NCBI GenBank assembly: GCA_020284085.1 | Contig: JACEVL010000800.1 | Location: 592,501 to 656,500, forward strand | Length of the DNA stretch: 64,000 bases | Reading direction: 5' to 3' | Source of the DNA: Aporrectodea caliginosa | Taxonomy: Eukaryota; Annelida; Clitellata; Crassiclitellata; Lumbricidae | Shown here: piece by piece, positions 53,435 through 64,000 of the stretch | Numbering within the stretch: the stretch's first letter is position 1 | Layout of the letters: the number at the start of each line of letters is the position of its first letter | Translations under genes and position numbers: made by a program | The notes under the pieces: model-generated | What the model saw: only the letters and a program-made list of their open reading frames with translations | The model's database searches: none | What the model was told of the DNA's origin: nothing

Positions 53435-56400
53435 TTACTCTGCATCACATTCATCAAATATCTCAAAGTCACCCAATGACATCTCTTCTGTTGCACATGG
53501 TGGACCCAGTTTCTCGGGTTCTGTGGTGTGTGTGTCTTCCTGGTTCCCACTGCTGTCCTGACTGTACTCAAGACTAGACTGGGAGTTTTTAATGGCCGCC
53601 AATCTTTGCCCAATAGCTGAAGAGATGCAGTCATCTCTTTCCTGTAAATCATCCACAGGAACTGAACACGACTTGTTCGTGGCTGTTAAGTCATCTCCAG
53701 ACGTAGACAATATTGAGGACTTGACTACATTTTGTGATTCTCCGATATCATCTTGTACTTGAGATGTATCAGCGACATGCAGCAATGCCTGTTTGGTGTC
53801 TGAACACTCGTTTGATACTTTAACATCAACCCCATTAGTTTTGGATAACCTTGAAACTGAACTTCGATTTTTTGCCCCAGTCAAACACGGTAACTTTCCT
53901 ATGAATGCCGGCTTCTTCTGAGGCGCAGCCGTCTTTGGTGGTAGAGTAGATGGCTCTCTAGATGCTGGGTCTCTGGCCTTGCTACCTCGTTTATCGGAGT
54001 GCGATCCATCTGACAATACACTGCCCACTTTGTCATCTGCTGGTGCTGTGTCTGACTTTGCATCCTGCATATCTGAACAATCGTCATTAAGTGATTTCTC
54101 AGAGAATTCTGCAGAAAGCTTTGTTCGTTTGGTGTTCTGGCTGGAAGGCCTCGAGAACGATGGTCTCTTTGTGCTAGAACCAAATCTCTGAGTCCCAGTG
54201 TCCCTTTTATTCTCCAGTAGCTGCATTTTACCTATATGCGACATTGCAGCTTCCTTGTCCAAGTTGTAGTGGTGTTCGTAAGTGGCATCGTTCTCCAAGA
54301 ACCTCTGAAATTAACAAGTTACAATTATTACCATGTTATAATGCACATATCTATTTGTAAATTATTACAACCAAATATTGTATTGTATTATATTGTATTC
54401 AAACATTTATAAAGCGCCTCTCATAGGGTGAACCATTCAGAGGCGCTCCCAGTGCGCAAGGCCAACGAGAAGAAAAAGGTTTTGAGAAAAGCAAAGGTGG
54501 AAGAGAGGTTACTAGCTAGTGGCTAGTAACCTCTGTGGCCTGTGGCTGCTCGTTATTTCGTTATAAAAAAACTTAACATCATAATAGGCTAGCGCAAAGA
54601 GCGCCTCCTTTCCCCTGGTGGCACGATGTTCACCTGCGTGAGGACGATGCAGCAATAATAGTTGGATAATTATCTCGATGTAAGCGAGTAGATGAAGACA
54701 GCGCATTCCAAAGAGAGGGACCAATTGAGGTAAAGGACCGGGACTGGGCCATAGCTGTTCTTGTATGAGGAACTAGAAGCTCAAGTCTGTTTGATGAGCG
54801 TAGTGGTCGATGGGAGGAGGCTGAAAGAGGCCGGAGTAATACATCAGCTAAATATTTTGGGGCAAGACCATATCATATATACACTTAAACCTACCTAGCA
54901 TAGCGTTATAAAACCTATACAATGAAACTCACATTTAACATAGATGCAAATATAAGAATTGCTGAATAGGCATAGCCAGACATGCGTCATCTTCTACCAG
55001 TGAGGGCCTGCTTGTCTGCAACGTCATTGTGTGTGCGAACGTGGTCACCTGTGGCTGCTCTACTCTATTGATGCACCTTGGCTTAGAGACTCTGAACATC
55101 CATACCATGTGTCAGCTTTCGACCGGAATCCACTGGTTGGTTCCACGTTTGTGCGTGTGCCCACCACAGGTGACCCTTCTAGCTTACTGAGCATTGTTTT
55201 GCAAGCTTATGTAATATTTCGTTATAACAAAACTTAACATCATAATAGGCTAGCGCAAAGAGCGCCTCCTTTCCCCTGGTGGCACGATGTTCACCTGCGT
55301 GAGGACGATGCAGCAATAATAGTTGGATAATTATCTCGATGTACTCTGCACCTTGTTCTTCAAAATACTGAGTCAGCATCTGTGCCGCATTGCAAGCATC
55401 TGTATGTGAAATTCGGCGGCAGCTTTCAACAGCATTCTCAACATCATCATATTAGCACTATCATTTTCAATAAACTACAATATATTAACAATGCGTGCAT
55501 GTTAATGTTGTGACGTCTGGAGGCATAGTGGCACCGGGTGTAAACCACTCGTGTGTTATTGGTTCGCACATTAACGGTGTTTCACTGTATATATATAATA
55601 CTCGGGTATAGATTTACTGTATGTATGCATACATATTACTGTTTTAACCAGTCAGGTAAGGCAACAACTATCTATCCTCTGAAACAGTGAGAAAGTAAGA
55701 CAAGGTAGAAATTCTAACCCAAAAGTCACAGAAGATGAAACAGTAACTCTATTTTAACTTCACAGCCAATACTGCAAAGGAAGAAGAAAATGGATAATCA
55801 CTTCCAATCTCAAAGATGAGGAGATTATATCCTCAAGGTCATAGAGGCGAAGATGGCAAGGTAAGCCTTGTTCCAGAATCAGCACAAATGATATGATGAG
55901 TTACCTGATAGCTCTCGTTATGTTCATTGCTCTTGAGGTGATTGTATGCACATTGTGCATCACCCGTAAATACGGAACACAGTGAGCAGTAGAACGCCTG
56001 ACTTGGCATCAGAAACTCTACTCCTGTTTAACACAAAATTACATAAAAAAAATAATAAAATCTATATGTAAAATCAAATCACATTGTCAAACCAACAGTT
56101 ATGAAGCAGAGATAAACTCCTTGCCAAACATAAAATCACATCGGCTTTCAACTGATCTAATTTAATCTAATCTTAACACTTCCAAAACACCATCACCATG
56201 TACAATACATTATTTGATGGTCACGTTGCAGTGAAACAAATTTTCCCAATACAACCAGTTGAAATTCAGCACAAAGGCAGGCTATGACAGGTAAACAAGT
56301 CAAAATTGACAAGTTTTACAGCAGTATGTGAATGATTCCCGGCTGTACATTGCTTTATTACCCTCTTATCAATTCGGCAAAGTAAAACTTGAATAGTGCC

Positions 56401-59400
56401 GCTCTTCAGTGTATGGTTTTGCTATAGTGGTCTGGCCAAACACCCAGATAAATCTGATGTAATCAAGTCTGACCCATGCTAATGCCTGCTTTCTTTCCAT
56501 TCGCATTCCAGCATTGACCTTGCTTGCACTGCTCTTCCGCTATAGACAGCAATCTCACATTTCAACCGCATATACCATAGTTGTTTAAAACGGTAAAAAC
56601 AAAATAAAAAACTAAAAAACGTTGTTTTTTCCAAAAAATAAAAAACCAAAAAAAGCGGAAAATAAAATAATTTGACTTTCTTACATCTTTTACTGCATTT
56701 TAAAATTAAAAACTTTGTTTACACAATTTAATTTTAATCAGCACATAACATAACTTTATTAGTAAACACCAAGTAACATTAATCTACAACAATTATTTTC
56801 TTTTTCATAAGTTTGGTTTAGTAAGAAATTGAGAAATTAAAAATATTGAAATCTTTTCAAATTTAAATATCGATCAAGTGAAAAACAAAAGACCTATGTC
56901 TAGCCTATAGTCACATATGGCGTGGTCTTGTTTATGAACAAAAAAATGGTCAAAAAAGCATAAAAATTGTCAACAAGCTTTGTATCTAGATGGCAACAAA
57001 CGTGAAGATGACCATACCTTTAATCGGTACTGGAACCCCCTTGCAGCCTTTCTTCACTGTGGCATCTTTTGGAGTCCATGGTCGGTGGTTTGAATCCATT
57101 TTCTGCAGCAGCAACACAGAAATGCAAGTTTAAAACAACAGCATACTCGTATATGTTGGAAATTGCATCAACATTTTGGAGATAACCTGCCTTCAGATCA
57201 CAGTCACAACTGTAGTGTTTGGCACCATTTCTGAATGCACACTTTTGTATGATCCATTATTTTACAGATGAAGGTGAATCTATCGGTTACGGTAGAGTAT
57301 TGTCCGATCTGGTTTGGAGTTTTATAACTGTCTATACATCACTGACTGCTTTTGAAGCCAAACAAATCAAAATCTTCCTCCACTGTGAATAAGTCAAAGT
57401 TTAACCTTAAAATAGGATGATGTTAGAAACTAAAGCTGTACCGATATCAATTTTTGGCTGATTACGCCGATACTGTGCACAGCCGATTATTATTAAAATA
57501 GCTGATACCGATTAGACTGATTACTTCATTATATGTTTAGTCAAAATGTTCGGTTCCAAAACATAAACCTACTATTGCAATGCAAGCACGTGTTTTGCTG
57601 CTTGGTGGGTGAGTGCACAAAATATAAATCAATAATAAGAAACAAAACATAAGCTACTTGTGCTCATTTTTTATTTTGTAACGATTATTGTTCAAAAACA
57701 AATAAATTCATAATTATTTATTTCAGCATTATCGCGGGCTGCAGCAGAAATTTTTTTTACATCAGCACCGATTATTTCTGCCAATACCATTTATACTGAT
57801 TGCTCTAATAATTGGCCTGATTATGAGTATGGCCGATTAATCGGCAAAACCTTAGTACAAACATGCTAGTATGTTTTAACCACATTAACAGAATATGGTA
57901 GCCGACCAACTTTATTCTAAACCATTTGTAATTTTGAAAATCACCTCATGATGCTTGCTTGAATGCAAGTGTTGGCAGAGTTCGTCAATTGTGTTGAAGA
58001 CAGAGTTACAGCTTCGGCACCAGTGATTACCGTCATCAAAATAGTCATAGTGGACAATCATCTTCTGAAGTTTTGGTCTGTCCTTATGACCCGTGTCAGA
58101 TTTCTTCTCGCTTTTGATGGTGCTTATTTCTGGAGTGAGCACACTGCTCTCCCCCTTTCGTCTGCCTGCGACAACAACTTTTCGATCTGTGGATGGAGAC
58201 TTTTTAGCCTCTCTGGTTTCTAACTCTGAAAACTCCTGATTTAAAACAAAATGTTGCAGTATATTAGAATGATTCAGTGCTATTATGGCTCAGAAATACA
58301 TGTAACTAACAATTCATCATCAATGTGACTTTCACAGCACCACATGTAGTACAGTGTACATTTAACACTCAGTTCTGCCTTGCTTTTCCTTTATTGTACT
58401 CGATCAGTTTTTGATAATACAAAGACACACAACTTTATGGGAAGAATGAGGCTGATTCATTTCGTATCAACAAAGTACATAACAGATTAAAGTCATGATA
58501 GTCTGCACACAAAGATGAAATAGACACTCTGTGTTTGTCATAAACTCCTAATTCTGTACATATCACAATAGCTCCAATATTATCTGTATTGCTATTATCA
58601 GAGCTTTGGTGATAGGGCCATTCATTTGAAATAGTTTCATTCTGATCCACAGGTATTCCTGTTAGTTAAATTCGCCCATTGTCAAAATTGAACACGTTTA
58701 ATCAACACCTGACAAGTTTTCAAAAATAACTATATGTCACATTACATTACGCTTTTGAAAAAAAGAGGGAATTCATAACCATCAATATCACAGGACAGCT
58801 CTGATAAATACCAAAAACTTATATCGTTACGTTACCTTGTTATTTAACTACATTTGCAGTCCATTTAGTTATATTACGTTTGTGCTCAAGAAATCATCTG
58901 ATAATAATAATAACCAAGTAACTTGTAGAGATCCCAACAGCAATCTACGCATGTCATGGAAGCGCACCAAGAAGATTTCACAGAGACTGAACGTCTTCCA
59001 TAGAAGATGCCTTCGAACCATCTTGGGTATATCATGGAGGGATCACATCAGCAATAAGGAGGTCCTGGCGATGACGGGGTCGGAGGACCTGGAGATTACA
59101 GTCGAGGCAAGAAGAAGGGAAATGGCTGGGCACATGCATGCTCTGCATGCCAGTGCAGAGACCGGCGAAGAGGGTGATGACATGGATACCCGATGGAAGA
59201 AGGAGAAAAAGAGGCTGCCCAAAGAAGACCTGGAGGAGCACATTTAAGGAAGATCTAAAGGAAATGGGAATCGATTGGAATAAAGCAGAGAAAACCGCAA
59301 GCAACCGCACGGAATGGAGAAATCTTGTTGCCCAATGTTCTGGAAGGAACGGAAGGAATTGAGAGAGAGAGAGAACTTATACAGAACAGTCTTCTCAAAG

Positions 59401-62250
59401 AAGACTGCTCTCTATGTACAGTCTTCTTTCTATGTGTCTTCTGCCTAGAAAGTGCTGGGCTGCAGTGAGATAATTTCTAACAATCCTAATCACTCCTGAG
59501 GAAACACCGAGTTTAAACTGGCATTTACATTTAATAGAATAGAAAGAAAGTTTACTTCATCTGTGCACTTCATCAGTCGATTGATTTCAGAGTTGATATT
59601 TGCTTGGTATCGGCTGTTCTCCACCAATTCGGGGTCTTTGTGGCCAAGTCTTGATCTCTGCTTGCGCCGCATAATCTCTTTCTGCTCCTGTTTAAGCCTA
59701 TCCAGTTCTTTGTTGAGGTCCTGAATTTTTGATTGTCGCTTCTCCGTTATATTTGGATCGACCACATTCCTGGTTCCCGTTTCCATATCTAGTGGTCCAT
59801 CTCTTTTTGGCGAGTCCCATTTAGAACCAACATAGCGGACACGACCACTTGAATTTCTGCCACTGCTAGCCTCCGAAGCAGTGGTGCTGGGAATGACCTT
59901 GACCTGCCTCGAGGTTTTTTCTGTAGTTTCAGGTTCTCGTACATTCTTTGAGGTTCTCTCTGCGCTTAATATACGCTCAACATTAGAGTTACGATAGCTT
60001 GGCTCAACAGCTTTCGTCCTGGCCTCTTTTCCAGATCCGAGCCTGCTCTTGCCTTCTGTTTCATCTCGAAATCGTGGACTGGGCGCAGTCGAACGCTGGC
60101 TCTCAGCTTCTAAATAATCAGCCAATTTCTTAATCTCTGACTGCATAGGTTTTTCCGAATCGCTCAAGTTGTCATCACTATCAGAAAAATCCTCATACAA
60201 TGTTCGTTTGCCCCTGTTAGTAGCTGCTGGATCAACTAGGCTTTCAGCATTGTCAGTTTCTCTCTCATTTCCTGCCCAGTTGTCCTGCGGCACCTCTTTA
60301 CTTTCTATCTCCTGTGCGAATTCTTTGACGACAGCATCATAATCGTAGCTGCTTTGAAGAAGTTCCAGCGACGACCTTCCACTCAATGCTGGGATCAGCT
60401 GAGGCACAGCCTTTGCTAAATCGTTGCCAGCATTCGCCTCTGCATAGAGTCGTGTCTGTTCCTCCCTGTATCGCCTCGCTCGAGCTTCGTAAGTCTCTTG
60501 AGCCGGCAGCATACTGTGTACTTTCTTTGACAGTCCTCCTCGAGAGGTACTTGTAGCAAGACCTTCACTCACCATTACTGAATGCTCATTTGTTTGTATG
60601 GCTGTGGCTCTTTTCTGTTCAATTGTTGCTTCAGTCTTTGATGTTGGTTCTGTTACTACCTGTGACAGATCAATGTTAAACCCAATGGATTTCAAAATGT
60701 TTTCAATCGTTGGGTCGTAATCTTGCTTTCCCGCCTCAGAAATGCTGGGATTTCCATCATCAGCAGAAGTCTTCTGTGGTTCTTTCTGTCCGTGCATGTA
60801 ATCTTTCAAATAAACCGAACTACCTGTCTCGGCACCATAAAGGAACATATCCTCATCTTCAACACTCATGTTTTTAGCAGCATTCAACTCTCCAGACTGC
60901 TTATGCATGTCAGACTGTGATGCAAATGGGAAGCGAGTACTTCCATGGTTAGATCCTGCAGCCAACTGAAAATCTTGAATTTCTTGATCCTACAAAACAC
61001 AAACCAAGAATCATACAGGCTAAATGCTGACTATATGACCTAAACCAAAAAACCTGTTCTTCCTTCTTTTGTCATTATCATATCATTTTGTTTGTTCTGA
61101 TCAAAAGGTCATGGTTTAACTGCTTCTTTGTCAATCTCTAATTACATCTGGGTAAAAGCCTAGCCAGATGTTATGCGTCTTTGTCACATTCAACCAGAGC
61201 CAGTTGCAAGACATTCATGACTGTACAGACAAGCGAATCGGATGGGTAGCAAGCTACAGTCATGGACATCATAGTTTGATAGGAAAGACAACTTCATATA
61301 CAGGCGAATGAAGCTTGAACAGCAAGAAGTCAATAATCGCAGGCTATTGCACACACATTAAACCAAACTAATGGGTTTACACTGTTACTGACTGACAACA
61401 GGTTCCAATCTTTGCTGAGCTGAAGACAAGGAACAACAATATAAAGGTTTTAAGATAATGGTCAGCAAGAACAGCTGGCCTGCCAACTCGAATACAAATA
61501 AATCTGTGCAGAAAAACAAACTACAAAACTGGCTTAAAATAGACAATGTATAGACCAAAACATTTAAGTTTGGATAAATCTAACGCGGCAGAACATTCCG
61601 CCACACGCATGCGCAAACCAAAGATTTTGGGGTAAACCTTCCATCATGCAAGTGCATTGAAAACTGCAAGTGCATTGTTCAAAACATGCTTGAAAATGCT
61701 GAATTATTGTTAGAACAGTCAACAATTCGTTATTTTCCAATAAAATTGTGTGGTGAGGGTCGGTTAGGGTCAGGGTTATTGCCATCATTTGAAAACATGC
61801 TAAAAACCTTCCGCTGCATTCGTAATTTCTGCATGCATTGCGTTGCGGAATCTTCTACCGCAGAAGCACCACGCTTTAAGCTTTTTTCTTTTGTGTTTCT
61901 TAAAGCACCTTTAACATAAAAAATTAAAGCCATTAACTACCTGTACCAGACAAATATACAAATTCTCTGGGGCAAAACTCTGTTTCAACGTCAGCTGTCA
62001 ACCAATTTCAAACTTGTAAAAATAATAAATGAACCTTCGACGAATGACGATCCTTCGTCGGTCGACTTCTGTAGTCTGATTCCATGTCATAATGCTTAGC
62101 ATTTCGTTTCGGCACATTTCGACTGTTGCTCTCCTCTTGACCAAATGGCCGCAGGCGATCGGAGGCAGGATAGTCAAAGCGGTTCCTCGCATCCGTGTGT
62201 GTACCATGACGTCTGTAGCCTAATCTAGGATCGCCTGCTCTGTATGACAT
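53435..62250 (-). CDS. ZNF318: ZNF318-like matrin-type zinc-finger protein, 6 exons
   Basis: Exons in reading order: 62250-62035, 60989-59556, 58235-57945, 57102-57018, 56023-55905, 54304-53435. Together they give 3015 nt, 1004 aa, with consistent phases. The N-terminus is Arg-rich (DRLRPFGQEE...). Exon 2 (478 codons) is acidic and disordered and ends in a coiled coil (LNKELDRLKQEQKEIMRRKQ) plus LGHKDPEL, a ZNF318 hallmark. Two C-x2-C-x12-H-x5-H fingers follow: C623/C626/H639/H645 and C688/C691/H704/H710. RPWTPKD and VPVPIKGVEFLMP between them also match the family. The last exon is Ser/Asp-rich. Vertebrate ZNF318 (about 2280 aa) is much longer at the C-terminus. It is a nuclear protein; in mammals it acts in the alternative processing of IgM/IgD transcripts and as an androgen-receptor cofactor. 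The role in this animal is unknown. The exon 1 donor (gttcat) is weak. Confidence 0.93.
54390..54880 (-). mobile_element. L2-like LINE fragment in ZNF318 intron 5
   Basis: Minus-strand reading LELLVPHTRTAMAQSRSF, then TSIGPSLWNALSSSTRLH, is the L2 C-terminus. The 3' end is gaggcgctttataaatgttt followed by a short (ATACA/TATTGT)n tail. Confidence 0.75.
54554..54682 (-). repeat. 129-bp direct repeat, copy 1
   Basis: Identical to 55215-55343 except for one base. It lies inside the L2 fragment. Confidence 0.9.
55215..55343 (-). repeat. 129-bp direct repeat, copy 2
   Basis: Isolated second copy of an internal L2 segment 661 bases away, in the same intron. It lacks the LINE's normal 3' end. Upstream (minus strand) a 30-codon open stretch joins it without a break, which I could not assign to any gene. 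Confidence 0.85.
57430..57854. mobile_element. Probable DNA-transposon MITE (CCGAT-rich ends)
   Basis: The left end CTAAAGCTGTACCGAT and the right end on the minus strand CTAAGGTTTTGCCGAT form an imperfect inverted repeat. Repeated gccgat/ccgatta words lie near both ends. The flanks tagaaac and tacaaac are similar but not identical, so the target duplication is doubtful. Lies in ZNF318 intron 3. Confidence 0.45.
58900..59375 (+). mobile_element. RTE-like LINE 3' fragment in ZNF318 intron 2
   Basis: Plus-strand reading LNVFHRRCLRTILGISWRDH, then a gap, then RREMAGHMHAL. After a frameshift near 59200, PKKTWRSTFKEDLKEMGID and WNKAEKTASNRTEWRNLVA follow. This is the C-terminus typical of RTE/craniofacial-development-protein-like LINEs. 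A short (GAGA)n run follows at 59361. Inserted antisense to the host gene. Confidence 0.8.
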
Positions 62251-63322
62251 TTCTAAAGGATGATTTAATAATGTAACCTATTTGCTGGGTCCAAAATCTT
62301 ATAAACTCGCAATGTTGAAAACATAAACTGCATCCCTTGGATTAGATCATTTATATCTATGGATTAGAAATGTCTTTAGCAAATATCTATGGTCAAACAC
62401 TATCTACAGAGTTTTATAGCGCTTATATTACTTACCCTACTATCTGGAATGTCATTATCTTATCCAATATTTCAGCCATAGAGATGTGTGCTTATAATAT
62501 ATCTCATTGGTATCAGCCTATCACAGAAACAACGATATTATCGGCAGAGAAACCGACTGATTCGTTTTCGCATAATCAAATTAAAACTACTTGATTTCAG
62601 TAATAATAATCCCAGGTAAAACTGTTATAAACCGTTTCAATACCAGACTGATCATTGGAAATTCTGTTATCGGCCCATTAAGTTGTAAGAATGTTAGTTA
62701 CCAAAAATCATGCGAGTACTCGTACAACTCCGCCACTGCCCGTACACTGGCACTTTTAGCAAAGATCTTTGTTTTTAGTGCAATTCGCCAAGTCCCAATC
62801 CTAGCAATCCAAGTCGATAGTTCCAAGCAGAGCTATATATTACCGGTAATATATAGCCAAGGGCCTATGACAATATTTTGGTCCCAAGCCTGGGTAAAGG
62901 AGGCGGCGAGCGACGATTAAACATTTTTTTTATGGCACAGCGTTGTTAAACTGCAACTAACCGTTTACTCGTAAAAGTAATCGATCGAGTACACGGTCTA
63001 AAAATACTCTACAACGGCAACACTACGGATGTGAGTAGTCACGATGCGTTAAATTTCCTATGGGGAATTATTCGACGTTATTTCCCTGACGGCTGTTACA
63101 CTGTAAACTGAATAAATTTAATTTTGTGTGTTAATCAAACATCTGACATTATTTAGTCTTTTAAATATTATATATTTCATATGCGTCGAGACAAAAAGGT
63201 TTGACAAAAATCCGCTATAATTACGGATGCGCTTTTTGTTGCGAAGTTTTGCGTTATGTTTTGATTATAATTATATTTGAGTTTTACTAATTTCGCTTTT
63301 ATTTGGACTATTCACTAGTACA
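62251..63322. other. 5' flank of ZNF318, no gene recognised
   Basis: AT-rich. It holds a perfect 26-bp palindrome (62832-62857, centred on ACCGGT) about 580 bases upstream of the ZNF318 start. No TATA box or CpG-rich promoter is evident. Confidence 0.45.
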
Positions 63323-64000
63323 GGCATGGGCAACTTCTTTTAACAGAGGGCCGCTTTAAGGTTTGAAGGGCAGCTCAGGGGCCGTACGCCAATCTCGAGC
63401 TAATTTTTGCAGATTCATTTGCCCCAGAAAATCAATAATAATTATAATAATTTTTGAATAAAATTATTATAGTTTCATTTTCTTAAGCACTGAATCAGAG
63501 GTAGGCCTACCTCACAAAATTTCCTTTCCAACTCACTGTTGCATTGAAGTACAATCAATTCCATATGCATGGAGCTTGGTGCTGAATTGGTATTGATGGA
63601 AAGAGGGAGATTCAAACAATTTAAGTCTAGTTCATGAGCAGTAAATCAGCAAACCTGGACTGGAACTCTACTTTCAATACAGTTATTTGTTCTGTGCACT
63701 TCTTGATATTTGCAGAATCAGTAAAACATGGCAAATGCACAGTATTGCCTTTTGATATTTGATTTCCCCAGAGTAGCAACTTCGTTTGAAAAGTTCTGAT
63801 AGATGGTTTCTAAAGTAGTGAACCTACCCACTTATGTAGAGAGTAGATTACATTGATGACTAGTAGTAAACTAGTTGACTATAGACTAGAGGCCGGATTA
63901 TTAATAAATAAGAAACAGAATGTTTTAATGTCGGTCTGTTTACAGAAATTCATTTGTGTAGGGCCGGACAAAAGGTCCCCAAAGTGCCAGGTACAGAGCT
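63323..64000. mobile_element. hAT-type element, running off the window
   Basis: It starts CAGGCATGGGCAACTT, the widespread hAT terminal motif (CAGGGGTGGGCAA-like), and continues with agggccgct. Near 63960 the complementary flavour gggccggacaaaaggt appears. The right end may lie beyond the window. No transposase reading frame is visible here. Confidence 0.55.

Overview
This is a eukaryotic, metazoan window. It shows intron-rich genes with GT/AG junctions, animal protein families (tyrosinase, WDR81, ZNF318), animal LINEs (CR1/L2-like and RTE-like), hAT-like and Helitron-like repeats, tetranucleotide satellites and a very frequent TAGGCCTA 8-mer. AT-rich non-coding DNA, a secreted tyrosinase with a Cys-rich tail, and compact genes with introns of a few hundred bases to about 2 kb suggest a marine invertebrate. 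The sequence alone does not let me name the phylum.

Layout. 1-1360 is repetitive: an (AT)n tract, a dispersed CRE-containing repeat and a degenerate CCTAA-type stretch. 1361-4852 is bounded by two arrays of 14-18 bp palindromes (GAACRC..GYGTTC type) and a possible CACT-starting terminal repeat, so it may be a CACTA/Chapaev-like element; it holds a broken minus-strand ORF. 3408-10804 and 10861-18263 are nearly identical 7.4-kb copies joined by an N plus about 55 bases of A/T-rich junk. Each carries the same two-exon tyrosinase gene. The first copy is cut off at the junction and the second is complete (15248-18522, 536 aa). The join looks like an assembly or haplotype artefact rather than a biological duplication. 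18523-26990 is a transposon field: a truncated L2, a long L2-like LINE with a 946-codon ORF on the minus strand, two Helitron-type 3' ends, a (GAT)n tract and a polypurine tract.

27001-49876 (plus strand) is a complete 25-exon WDR81 orthologue, which I reconstructed with consistent splice phases: 5508 coding nt, 1835 aa. Its first exon sits in an exact 596-bp tandem duplication, so a second exon 1 with a good splice donor lies at 27597-27692. The gene is peppered with small transposons, including seven or eight copies of a roughly 70-bp palindromic MITE and two hAT-like MITEs with perfect 8-bp target-site duplications.

53435-62250 (minus strand) is a complete six-exon ZNF318-like gene (1004 aa) with two matrin-type zinc fingers, convergent to WDR81. 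The two genes are separated by 3.5 kb holding a hAT-like MITE, an L2 remnant and one palindromic MITE. The window ends in what looks like the 5' end of a larger hAT-type element (63323 onward).

Functionally the genes are unrelated: a secreted copper oxidase (melanisation, sclerotisation or adhesion), an endosomal PI3P/autophagy regulator and a nuclear zinc-finger protein. The strongest items for follow-up are the palindrome-array element, the WDR81 exon-1 duplication with a breakpoint inside a MITE, and the correction of the false 7.4-kb duplication.
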